Origin: Pirellulales bacterium
Lineage (GTDB): Bacteria > Planctomycetota > Planctomycetia > Pirellulales > PALSA-1355
Length of the DNA stretch: 64,000 bases
Reading direction: 5' to 3'
Assembly (NCBI GenBank): GCA_022844125.1
Contig: JALHMI010000006.1
Coordinates: 1 to 64,000, forward strand
Positions 27,001 through 34,330 of the stretch are shown here, one piece after another. The notes under the pieces were generated by a model. That model was given only the letters and a program-made list of their open reading frames with translations. It did no database searches and had not been told where the DNA came from. Every line of letters starts with the position of its first letter. Position 1 is the first letter of the stretch. The position numbers and the translations under genes are program-made.

Positions 27001-28765
27001 GGCGAAGCATCTCGATTTGACCAACGGACGCGACAAGGGGCGAATCTATCGCCTCGCGCCGCCGGGTTTCGAATCGCCGCGGCAGCCGCGGTTGGCGTGT
27101 GCCACGAGCCAGGAGCTCGTCGAACTCCTGGAGCATCCCGGCGGTTGGTGGCGCGACACGGCTACACGGTTGCTCTTCGAGCGGCAGGACAAGTCGGTCG
27201 TTCCGGAATTGGCCAAGCGGCTACGAGAATCCGATTCGCAGGTCGGCCGGATGCACCTGATGGGAATACTGGCTGGGCTGGATGCCCTCACCGATGAAGA
27301 TTTGCTGGTCGTGCTCGCCGATCGTTCAGCACGGGTTCGCGAGCATGCCGTGCGATGTGCGGCCGGTCGAGTGGCGAATTCGCAGGAGCTGCGCGACGCT
27401 GTGCTCGAGCTTGCCACGGACGATGATGCGCGCGTGCGATTTCAGGTGGCGTTTTTACTAGGAGAATGGAAAGACCCCAAAGCATCTCGTGGTTTGGCGG
27501 AGATCGCTGCACGAGATCTGGCCGATCCGTGGCTACGGACTGCCGTACTATCGTCATGTCGGGAGCGCTCGGGCGAGTTACTGGCGGCACTGCTGGCGCA
27601 GAGCGGTTGGGGCGAGCTTCCACAGGCCGCCACGTGGTGCGTGGAACTGGCGACCATCGCCGGGGCGCGGAATGATCGGGCCGAGGTGGAAGAAACGCTT
27701 GCCTTGGCACGAGCGGCAGCTGAGAGCAATCGTGGAGTCGCCAGCGCGTTAGTCCTGGGATTGGGGCGTGGGTTGGCTCGCGCGGATAGTTCGCTATCGG
27801 CGGTTCAATTCAAAGTCGATAGCTTATCTTCGGCGTATCTCACGCAAATTAAGGATGAATGCCTGGCGCGGATAGCTCAGGCCGAGGCTCCGCTCGGTGA
27901 TCAACTGGCAGCCGTTTCGCTGTTGAATTACTTCGACGACGAGCATGCGACAGGTGCGGTTTTGCAGCTAGTTGACCGCGAGCAACCGGAAGCGCTACAG
28001 TCGGCAGCGCTAACGATCCTCCAGCGCCGCAAGCAGCCTCAGATTGCGAAGCACCTGATTTCTGTTTGGCCCGCGAGTTCTCCCAAGTTGCAGGAGCAGA
28101 TCATCACCGTGCTGACCGGGCGGCCGGCTTGGGCAGGCGAATTGTTGGCTGCATGTCGCGACGGTCAGATCGTGCCCGCGCAGGTCTCGGGATCGCAGCG
28201 ATCAGCACTGCTCGGCCACGCAGATCCCGCAATCAGCCAGCTCGCCGAAGAACTTTTCGCTTCCAATGAAGAGCGCAGCGCGGCGATTGCTCGGTACACG
28301 GCCGAAATGCCCAAGGACGCCAGTGGCCAGCGCGGAGCACTGGTGTTCGAGCAGCGTTGCGCCACGTGCCACCGGCTTGGTGAGCGTGGGTCGGTGGTCG
28401 GGCCGAACCTGGCGCTGGTCCGAAATCGAACGCCGCAGGCCCTGCTGGAGGCGATTCTTGATCCGAATCGCGAGGTTCAGCCGGGTTTCGTCAACTACGT
28501 TGCCCTGGATGACTCCGGCCGCACGATCACAGGGATCCTCTCAGCTGATTCGACGACCAGTATCACGCTAACTCGCGACAAGGGCGAAACCGAGACTCTG
28601 CTGAAACAGAACCTCGAAGCGCTCCGCAGCACAGGTAAATCGCTGATGCCCGAAGGACTTGAAAAGGATATCAGTCCGGCACAAATGGCCGATCTCTTGA
28701 GCTTCCTAACCGAGATGCAGTACGACATCGGCACGCGTCCCGACTTTGTTTCGCCCGAGGATTGA
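24086..28765 (+). CDS. CehA/McbA metallohydrolase fused to PVC-type heme-binding protein
   Basis: A 1559-residue secreted giant from ATG 24086 (a TTG at 24074 adds four residues). Signal peptide residues 1-26, a prealbumin-like beta region, then a CehA/McbA PHP-type metallohydrolase domain from GWHSGDPHLHF (residues 187-197) to about 400, including YAHGGYAQEIW and SFMTTGP. Residues ~600-1010 form the membrane-bound-dehydrogenase type beta-propeller (YVAEMIDYPYRP, DEDNDGRYE, DTDGDRVADE). HEAT-like repeats fill ~1040-1390 and a C-terminal cytochrome domain carries CATCH at residue 1425 and the STGKSLMPEGLE ending. It heads a three-gene operon with an esterase (adjacent stop/start) and a symporter. 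Substrate is unknown. Confidence 0.88.
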   Translation: MNRRPPIAALVTLLCLASSFPKNVLAERGQFDKSPVVEAEENYIFTPPGFSHPGKPEKADGADTAELFVTINDAATGDPTFCRVNVVGPDGNFYEPAENPLADYSLTGTWPERLAGNRPSKAPIRYFGHFFYTPGKFKVRVPAGKSRVEVWKGFEYRPVTKEVELAAGKSSEITLAIENPAPMHERGWHSGDPHLHFIRADEDDDREIFDLLEAEDIRMGMILAYNETNDYPGLMPELITPQLKGLGKRSIRSRSGYQIISGLEYRNVIFGHMLLIGRNDLVLDGQHIDPNLGPVFGELGLETRREGGQAFYAHGGYAQEIWADIVQGAVDGVELLQFGIYRGIGLDGWYHVLNCGYRFPGVGACDYPACRKLGDARTYVHIDGSADFDKWLAGAATGRSFMTTGPMILLDVDGHTPGDEIAVTGVDAKRLPVTIKVQSETCPVTHVQLVVNGKVERELAVEPTQGKELVLEHELNLSGPAWIAARAFSKSPSGNADAEAHANPVYVTWDGRKPFSAQSADYLLARLDEQIADHKARDVPEKSKAVEYFERSRAILLEAKARGGLAAAGLGSTADAAVIKQRTNDEELAEFLKPVPAKTPDEAVKTIEVAAGFRMELVAHEPDVIDPVAACFDEIGGMYVAEMIDYPYRPQAGPPLGRVRYLVDEDNDGRYEQSSIFADEIAWPTGVAPYKGGVFVAAAPDIWYLRDTDGDRVADERRKVFTGFGDRNQQGGINNLVWGIDHKIYGAGSVNGGNVKRVAAPDEPAIELSGRDFRFDPTTEKFETITGRQQFGNAFDNWFNRFVCSESNPLVHEVLPQEYVSRNPYLAVPVGMNDLAPGVTPIFRISPVERWRQIRSTRRLAAGERGIDSAGLSQNVIDAAAGLAVYRGHAYPEKFQGEVFVGCSQNNLIHHRRLIPDGVTFRSERVETDTEFVRSTDIWFRPVNCINAPDGTMYVLDMSREVIESIHISSDVAKHLDLTNGRDKGRIYRLAPPGFESPRQPRLACATSQELVELLEHPGGWWRDTATRLLFERQDKSVVPELAKRLRESDSQVGRMHLMGILAGLDALTDEDLLVVLADRSARVREHAVRCAAGRVANSQELRDAVLELATDDDARVRFQVAFLLGEWKDPKASRGLAEIAARDLADPWLRTAVLSSCRERSGELLAALLAQSGWGELPQAATWCVELATIAGARNDRAEVEETLALARAAAESNRGVASALVLGLGRGLARADSSLSAVQFKVDSLSSAYLTQIKDECLARIAQAEAPLGDQLAAVSLLNYFDDEHATGAVLQLVDREQPEALQSAALTILQRRKQPQIAKHLISVWPASSPKLQEQIITVLTGRPAWAGELLAACRDGQIVPAQVSGSQRSALLGHADPAISQLAEELFASNEERSAAIARYTAEMPKDASGQRGALVFEQRCATCHRLGERGSVVGPNLALVRNRTPQALLEAILDPNREVQPGFVNYVALDDSGRTITGILSADSTTSITLTRDKGETETLLKQNLEALRSTGKSLMPEGLEKDISPAQMADLLSFLTEMQYDIGTRPDFVSPED

Positions 28766-30805
28766 ATGACAACGACCGGCAGATGGTTCGTGATGTTTGC
28801 ACTGCTCGCGCTCGCACCCCCAGCGGCGAGGGCGGAAGAGACTTCGCGCGTCCAGGCGGCGCTCAGTGCGCCGGCTTTTCCCGCAGAACTGCCTCTGAAC
28901 GAGTTCAAAGCATTTCTCGAGCCAAAAATTGTTCAGCCACCGCTGGTGACAACTCGTGAGAAGTGGGAGCAGCGGGCTCTATCACTGCGCAGGCAAATCC
29001 TCGAGCGGATTATTTTTCGTGGCCGTGCCGCTGATTGGCGCACCAGCCAAGGCAAAGTCGAATGGCTGGAGACAGTTGCCGGCGGACCAAGCTATTGCAT
29101 CCGCAAGTTCCGTTTCGAAGCGATTCCGGGGATGTGGATTCCGGCATTGCTGTATGAGCCTGAGACGTTGACCGATCGCGTGCCACTTGCGCTGCACGTA
29201 AATGGTCACGATCCGCTGGGCAAAGCCGCACCCTACAAACAGCTTCGCTCGATTAACCTCGCCAAGCGGGGAATGCTGGTGATCGACCTGGAGTGGTTCG
29301 GGATGGGGCAGTTACGAACCGAAGGTTTTGCTCACGGGCGGATGAACCAGCTCGAATTGTGCGGCGCGAGCGGGCTTGCACCGTTCTACCTGACGATGCA
29401 GCGGGCCCTAGATATCGGCCTCGCGCTGCCGAACGCCGATGCGAAGCGAGTGGCTGTGTCGGGTTTGTCGGGCGGAGGCTGGCAAACCATTTTGATCAGT
29501 AGTCTCGACGAGCGGGTGACGCTCGCCAATCCGGTGGCGGGTTATGCCAGCTTTCACACAAACCTCTCGTTCGGCGATCTGGGCGATTCTGAGCAGGCGC
29601 CGACTGACATGGCGGCGCTGGCGGACTACACGCACCTGACCGCGCTGCGAGCACCGCGGCCGACATTGCTGACCTACAACGCCAACGATGACTGCTGCTT
29701 TCCAAGCGGGCATGCGCTGGAGCCGCTGGTACGCTCTACGCGACCTGCGTTTGTGCTGTATGGCGCCGCCGATGCACTGCGAACACACGTGAATTACGAA
29801 CCCGGGACGCACAACTTTGAGCGCGACAATCGCGAGCAGTACTACGCGATGATCGGCGATTATTTCTTCGCGGGCGACACAACCTACGCGCGAAAGGAGA
29901 TCGCCAGCGAAGCCGAGCTGCGTAAAGCCGAGGAACTGAATGTGGAGCTGCCCTCAGACAACGTTGACTTTCAAGGGCTGGCAACGTCGCTGGCCAAAGG
30001 GCTGCCTCTGCGGCAGCAACTACCGACAATACGCGAGGCGGCAAATCGGTTGCAACGCGAGAAGCGGCGGCGGCTAGCGGAACTACTGCGGATTCCAAGC
30101 TACGAGGTCAACTGGCGCGAGTCGGTGGCGCTAGCAGATGCACCCTTAGGGTGCCGGGCATACCGACTACGAATTGGCGGCTTGTGGACGATCCCCGTCA
30201 CGGAGTTCGCGGCAGGCACTGCCGAGCCTAAGGGTATCGTGCTGCTGATTGCCGATGAGGGCCGCGCGAAGCACGCTGCCGAAGTCGAGCAACTCCGCAG
30301 CTCCGGCTACCGCGTACTCGCGGTCGATCCGCTCCTGTTCGGCGAGTCTGCCATCAGAGGCTCCGATCCTGCGTATCTTTACGCACTTTTCATGACGACG
30401 GTTGGCGAGCGACCATTGGGAGTGCAAGCCGCTCAATTGGCCGCCATCGCGCGGTGGATTGCGACGGACGACGCCAGGCCGCTGACGGTGATGGCCGTGG
30501 GACCGCGCACCTCGACCGCCGCTCTCGTCGCAACGGCCATCGAGCCGGATGCGATCGATGCAGCGGAGATCTCCGGCGGACTGGCTAGCTTCCACGTGTT
30601 GTTGGAGCAGAACGTTGCCGTTGAAGCAATGCCGGAGTTGTTTGCCTTCGGACTGCTGGAGGAATTCGATGTCCGCGAGCTCGTGGCGCTGGCGGCGCCG
30701 CGCTTCGTGCGCTGGCGCGAGCCGAGCGATCGCCTCAAGAGCGAACTCGCGCCGCTGGCGGCCTGGTACGAAGTGTGGGGTGCCAAGCTGGATGCCCCGC
30801 AGTAG
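28766..30805 (+). CDS. Secreted tandem alpha/beta hydrolase (acetyl-xylan-esterase-like)
   Basis: A 679-residue exported protein (signal MTTTGRWFVMFALLALAPPAARA) with two alpha/beta-hydrolase-like halves. In the first, GLSGGG places the nucleophile at Ser235, NANDDC near residue 311 offers the acid and THNFERD near 352 the histidine; RGMLVIDLEWFGMG gives the oxyanion-loop region. The second half (from ~400) keeps the strand-helix plan (VLAVDPLLFGES, LTVMAVGPRTSTAAL) but the nucleophile elbow is GPRTST, so it looks catalytically dead. The ATG follows the preceding stop without a gap, indicating translational coupling. De-esterification of sugars or glycans is a family-based guess. Confidence 0.85.
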   Translation: MTTTGRWFVMFALLALAPPAARAEETSRVQAALSAPAFPAELPLNEFKAFLEPKIVQPPLVTTREKWEQRALSLRRQILERIIFRGRAADWRTSQGKVEWLETVAGGPSYCIRKFRFEAIPGMWIPALLYEPETLTDRVPLALHVNGHDPLGKAAPYKQLRSINLAKRGMLVIDLEWFGMGQLRTEGFAHGRMNQLELCGASGLAPFYLTMQRALDIGLALPNADAKRVAVSGLSGGGWQTILISSLDERVTLANPVAGYASFHTNLSFGDLGDSEQAPTDMAALADYTHLTALRAPRPTLLTYNANDDCCFPSGHALEPLVRSTRPAFVLYGAADALRTHVNYEPGTHNFERDNREQYYAMIGDYFFAGDTTYARKEIASEAELRKAEELNVELPSDNVDFQGLATSLAKGLPLRQQLPTIREAANRLQREKRRRLAELLRIPSYEVNWRESVALADAPLGCRAYRLRIGGLWTIPVTEFAAGTAEPKGIVLLIADEGRAKHAAEVEQLRSSGYRVLAVDPLLFGESAIRGSDPAYLYALFMTTVGERPLGVQAAQLAAIARWIATDDARPLTVMAVGPRTSTAALVATAIEPDAIDAAEISGGLASFHVLLEQNVAVEAMPELFAFGLLEEFDVRELVALAAPRFVRWREPSDRLKSELAPLAAWYEVWGAKLDAPQ

Positions 30806-30847
30806 ACTAATTGTCCAACCTTCCATTTGAATCAGGCGGATTCTTTC

Positions 30848-32497
30848 ATGCTCGAAGTGGCGCCCCTCGTGCTCGGCCAGGTGAGCAGCGTTCCGCTGCA
30901 GTGGCTCGACATGGCCGTCCTGATTGGATCGATCGTCGGCGTGACGATTGTTGGCATGTGGATCGGCAGCCGCGAGAAAGGCACGGTCGACTATTATCTC
31001 GCCGGCAAGAGCGTCGCCTGGTGGGCCGTAGCCGGATCTATTTTCGGCACCAACATCAGCTCGCACCACATGGTCGGCATGATGGGTGCTGGGCTGAAGG
31101 AAGGTTTTGCCCAGGCGAACTTCGAGTTTGGTGCAATTTTCGGCCTCCTAATGATGTGCTACTTCTTCTTGCCGTTCTATCGGCGAATGGGAGTCTTTAC
31201 CCTTTCGGAGTACCTCGGTCGCCGCTTCGACGAGCGGAGCCGAATGGTATACTCCGTCACGAACATGGCCTTCCTCCTAATCCAGATGGTCGGCACCATG
31301 ATTCTCGGAGCGCTGACGATCGCAACGCTCACCGCCGATTCACAGTATGCAGTCAGCTATGAAGCGGCAGTTTGCATCCTCGCCGCAGTGGCTGGGGCCT
31401 ACACGTTCTACGGTGGTTTAAAGGCCGACATCTTCAACGACGTCGTGCAGAGCGTCCTCCTGCTGATCGGCAGTGGACTGCTGGCTGTACTGGCAATCTG
31501 GCATCCGAACGTGGGTGGGCTGTCGGGTCTGATGGAACGGCAGCCAGAGAAGTTCCACGTCTTCTTTCCGGCCGATCATCCTACGCTGCCTTGGACCGGC
31601 GTGCTCAGCGGATTGATGGTCCTGCACATGTACTACTGGGGAACGAATCAGTTTATCGTGCAGCGCACGCTGGGAGCGCGCAGCGGCTGGGACGCTCGGA
31701 TGGGCACAATCTCGGCCGGCTTCTTCAAACTGTTGATCCCGTTCCTGTGCATCGTGCCGGGCATGGCTGCAGGATACATCCTGGCGATCGATCCCGAGAC
31801 TGAAAGCGACACGGCCTTTGCCGGATTGACGCGGGAGTTGCTTCCTAGCGGGTACGGACTGGTGGGTATCGTAATGGCGGGGCTCGTGGCGGGGATCCTC
31901 TCAACCATCGATTCGATGATGAACTCCACCGCTACGCTGTTCACGTTTGATATTTACAAGAAATACGTGCGGCCGGACGCCTCGGAACGGCGATTGGTGT
32001 GGGTCGGCCGGTTCGCGATGATGCTGATGGTAGCGGCCGCCATCGGTCTGTCGCTTTACTTTGGCCAGACGCGGGGCGGGATCTTTAATACCATGGCCGA
32101 CTACAACGCGTACCTCGTCCCGGGAGTCATCGTCGCTTACGTCGCGGGCATTTTGCAGCCGCTGGTGACCCGGACCGCCGCATTCTTCTGTATTTTGGCA
32201 GGTCCGTTCGTGTCGATCGCCTTCGAACGGACAGCATACTGGGCGTTCGATCACAAGCTTCAGGCGTTTCATCGCGCCGGAATGGCAACCGTGGCATGTT
32301 ACTTTATCGTGCTGGTGGTGAGCCTCGTGACCCGCCGCGAGCGCGACGCGGGCCGGGAGAAGTACACGTGGTTTCGGTTCCGCGCTGAGCGCCGCGCGGA
32401 AGACGAGTCGGCGATTCGCCCCTGGTGGCAAAACGACAAGATGTGGGCGGGTATTCTAGTGGCCTGCACGCTGGCAATGTGCTGGTTCTTTGCGTAG
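30848..32497 (+). CDS. Sodium:solute symporter family transporter
   Basis: A 549-residue inner-membrane protein with about 13-14 helices, of the SSS (SGLT-like) family. Signatures: DYYLAGKSVAWWAVAGSIFGTNISSHHMVG for the first core helix, YLGRRFDERSRMVY, GGLKADIFNDVVQ and GLVAGILSTIDSMMNSTATLFTFDIYKKY for the sodium-site region of the eighth helix. The ATG at 30848 (MLEVAPLVLG) is preferred to the TTG at 30827. As the third gene of the operon headed by the metallohydrolase-cytochrome fusion it probably imports the sugar or acid released in the periplasm. Confidence 0.93.
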   Translation: MLEVAPLVLGQVSSVPLQWLDMAVLIGSIVGVTIVGMWIGSREKGTVDYYLAGKSVAWWAVAGSIFGTNISSHHMVGMMGAGLKEGFAQANFEFGAIFGLLMMCYFFLPFYRRMGVFTLSEYLGRRFDERSRMVYSVTNMAFLLIQMVGTMILGALTIATLTADSQYAVSYEAAVCILAAVAGAYTFYGGLKADIFNDVVQSVLLLIGSGLLAVLAIWHPNVGGLSGLMERQPEKFHVFFPADHPTLPWTGVLSGLMVLHMYYWGTNQFIVQRTLGARSGWDARMGTISAGFFKLLIPFLCIVPGMAAGYILAIDPETESDTAFAGLTRELLPSGYGLVGIVMAGLVAGILSTIDSMMNSTATLFTFDIYKKYVRPDASERRLVWVGRFAMMLMVAAAIGLSLYFGQTRGGIFNTMADYNAYLVPGVIVAYVAGILQPLVTRTAAFFCILAGPFVSIAFERTAYWAFDHKLQAFHRAGMATVACYFIVLVVSLVTRRERDAGREKYTWFRFRAERRAEDESAIRPWWQNDKMWAGILVACTLAMCWFFA

Positions 32498-32510
32498 TAA
32501 AAGCGCAACA

Positions 32511-32538
32511 AGCCCCGACGATGGAGTTCGCCGGGGCT
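32511..32538. terminator. Shared hairpin between convergent symporter and infC genes
   Basis: AGCCCCG at 32511-32517 pairs with CGGGGCT at 32532-32538 around ACGATGGAGTTCGC. It lies between two converging genes and could stop transcription from either side, though no long T-run follows. Confidence 0.6.
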
Positions 32539-32566
32539 CGAGGTTGATCGTTGACAGCGAAGGAAA

Positions 32567-33067
32567 CTACTTCGGCGCCAGAATCGCTACGATTCGCTTG
32601 CCTTGATGCGAAGGAGCCGATTCAATCTTGCCGATATCTTCGAGTTCTTTAATGACGTGATCGACGACCTTGCGACCTTCTTCGATGTGTGCGAGTTCTC
32701 TCCCGCGGAAGATCACGGAAACCACGACCTTGTCCTTGTGCGCGAGGAAGGTCCGAGCTTGGTTGACTTTGAAGGCGATGTCGTGATCGCCAGTCTTCGG
32801 TCGAACACGGATTTCCTTGATCTTGCTGTGGTGCGTGTGGCCCTTAGCCAGCCGCTTCTTCTGCTGGTACTTAAACTTGCCGTAATCCATGATCCGGCAA
32901 ACCGGCGGCCGTTCGTTCGGCGCGACTTCAACCAGATCAAGTTCCGCCTCGCGAGCGCGCGTTAGCGCTTCCTCGGTTGGCATGATGCCCAGCAGTTCTC
33001 CGTCGCCGGAAATCACCCGCACCGGCGAAATGCGAATCTGCTCATTAATCCTCTGATTGCGTTCTAT
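32567..33067 (-). CDS. infC: Translation initiation factor IF-3 with non-canonical ATA start
   Basis: A 166-residue IF-3. The N-terminal domain begins [22 protein letters not shown] and continues with [18 protein letters not shown]; the C-terminal domain has [21 protein letters not shown] and GREL-HIEEG. The only ATG/GTG/TTG-type start in frame is a GTG at 33022 inside the conserved ISPVRV, which would remove the first 15 family residues. In frame upstream, ATA at 33067 follows AAGGG by 7 bp and precedes ERNQRINEQ, and a stop lies 13 codons further up. Rare starts (ATT, ATA, ATC) are known for infC and allow IF-3 to repress its own translation. No rpmI or rplT follows. Confidence 0.93.
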   Translation of the reverse strand: MERNQRINEQIRISPVRVISGDGELLGIMPTEEALTRAREAELDLVEVAPNERPPVCRIMDYGKFKYQQKKRLAKGHTHHSKIKEIRVRPKTGDHDIAFKVNQARTFLAHKDKVVVSVIFRGRELAHIEEGRKVVDHVIKELEDIGKIESAPSHQGKRIVAILAPK

Positions 33068-33111
33068 ACCCGTACCCTTTTCCGATTGAACCGTGAAATT
33101 AGATAGTCAAC

Positions 33112-33181
33112 CGACCCGAGCCGCAAATGAGCTCGGCGGTTCCGCCTGCCACTTGGATTCCCAAGCGGCAAACTCGGGTCG
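33112..33181 (-). promoter_or_regulatory. Possible structured leader of infC
   Basis: CGACCCGAG (33112-33120) and CTCGGGTCG (33173-33181) form a perfect 9-bp closing stem around GC-rich sub-hairpins, 45 bp upstream of the ATA start. It may be a 5' untranslated control element or a terminator-like structure; no more can be said from one sequence. Confidence 0.4.
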
Positions 33182-33466
33182 TACTAGATGGCGGAGGCCG
33201 CCGCTGGATGCGGAAGTGAGCGAGCCCGCAGAAGCGCAACCCCTACCAACTACCAGGAATCTTGTCGAATCTTGGCATTCGAGTCAACCGCTTCTGCCGT
33301 ATTAGTTTACCGCACCGGCCGCAGATCGAAGCAGGTAATTATGGCGAAGCGGTCGCCGATTCTGGCGGCGCAGCCGCTATCGCCAGCAGGATCGGGCGGT
33401 GCGACGGGCTTTACCGAGCTAGGTTTTCAGGGTGGGGATGTTGTCACTGCCGGGAACCTAATTGCG

Positions 33467-34315
33467 ATGATGCGACTGATCTGGATGCTGTTGGCCCTGG
33501 CCGGGGGACTCATCTTTGCCGTAATTCTCGACGCGGCCGAACCGCTCCAAAACGGTCAGCAGGTTGCCCAGGCCCCGACGCTAACCGACCTGACAGGGGG
33601 CAGGCTGCCCATTGTCGACCTCTCCTGGCCGCTGAATGCCGAAAGTGTCTTCTGGCCGGGCGATGGATACGAACCGTTCAAGCTTCGCGACATTGCTACG
33701 CTCGAAAAAGACGGTGTGAATTCGAAGGCATTCTCCTCGCCGGAGCATTTGGGAACGCACCTCGACGCCCCGAGCCACTTCGAGGCCGGCCGGCTGAGTG
33801 TCGATCGACTGCCCAGCGAGTCGCTATTCGCCCCGGGCGTGGTGGTCGACATCTCCGGTCCGGTGGGTGCCGACCCTGACTACCAGGTTTCGCTTGAGGA
33901 CATTCGCCGCTTTGAGCAAATGCACGGCGCGATTCCGCACGGGGCAGTTGTCTTGGCATACACCGGCTGGAGCCGTTTCTGGAAGATTCCTGCTCGTTAT
34001 CAGAATCGCGACATGCGGGGCCAGCTGCACTTTCCGGGCTTCTCGGCCGAGGCGGTCGATTTTCTGATTCGCGAGCGCGACGTGCGCGGAGTAGGCCTTG
34101 ATACGTTGAGCGTCGATCGGGGGCTCTCGCGCGACTTTCCGGTGCACCACCTGCTCGGCAAGGCCGAACGGTATGGGCTGGAGAATCTGGCCTCGCTGGA
34201 CAAACTTCCACCGACGGGCTTCGCACTGTTTGTCGCGCCGATGAAGATCGAAACCGGCACCGGCGGCCCGACGCGAGTCTTTGCCATTCTCCCGTCGCCG
34301 AATTCTAGCGAGTAA
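33467..34315 (+). CDS. Cyclase-family (kynurenine formamidase-like) metal hydrolase, exported
   Basis: A 282-residue protein from ATG 33467 with an N-terminal hydrophobic signal (MMRLIWMLLALAGGLIFAVIL). The metal-binding signature HLGTHLDAPSHF lies near residue 95; DLSWPLNAESVFWPGDG marks the family start and VRGVGLDTLSVDRG the later conserved loop. Members include kynurenine formamidase and isatin hydrolase, but cofactor and substrate vary and a periplasmic member cannot be assigned. Longer in-frame extensions to 33188 read as translated non-coding DNA. It converges with the zinc-ribbon gene 16 bp downstream. Confidence 0.85.
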   Translation: MMRLIWMLLALAGGLIFAVILDAAEPLQNGQQVAQAPTLTDLTGGRLPIVDLSWPLNAESVFWPGDGYEPFKLRDIATLEKDGVNSKAFSSPEHLGTHLDAPSHFEAGRLSVDRLPSESLFAPGVVVDISGPVGADPDYQVSLEDIRRFEQMHGAIPHGAVVLAYTGWSRFWKIPARYQNRDMRGQLHFPGFSAEAVDFLIRERDVRGVGLDTLSVDRGLSRDFPVHHLLGKAERYGLENLASLDKLPPTGFALFVAPMKIETGTGGPTRVFAILPSPNSSE

Positions 34316-34330
34316 TCGCTCGCTCGAACG

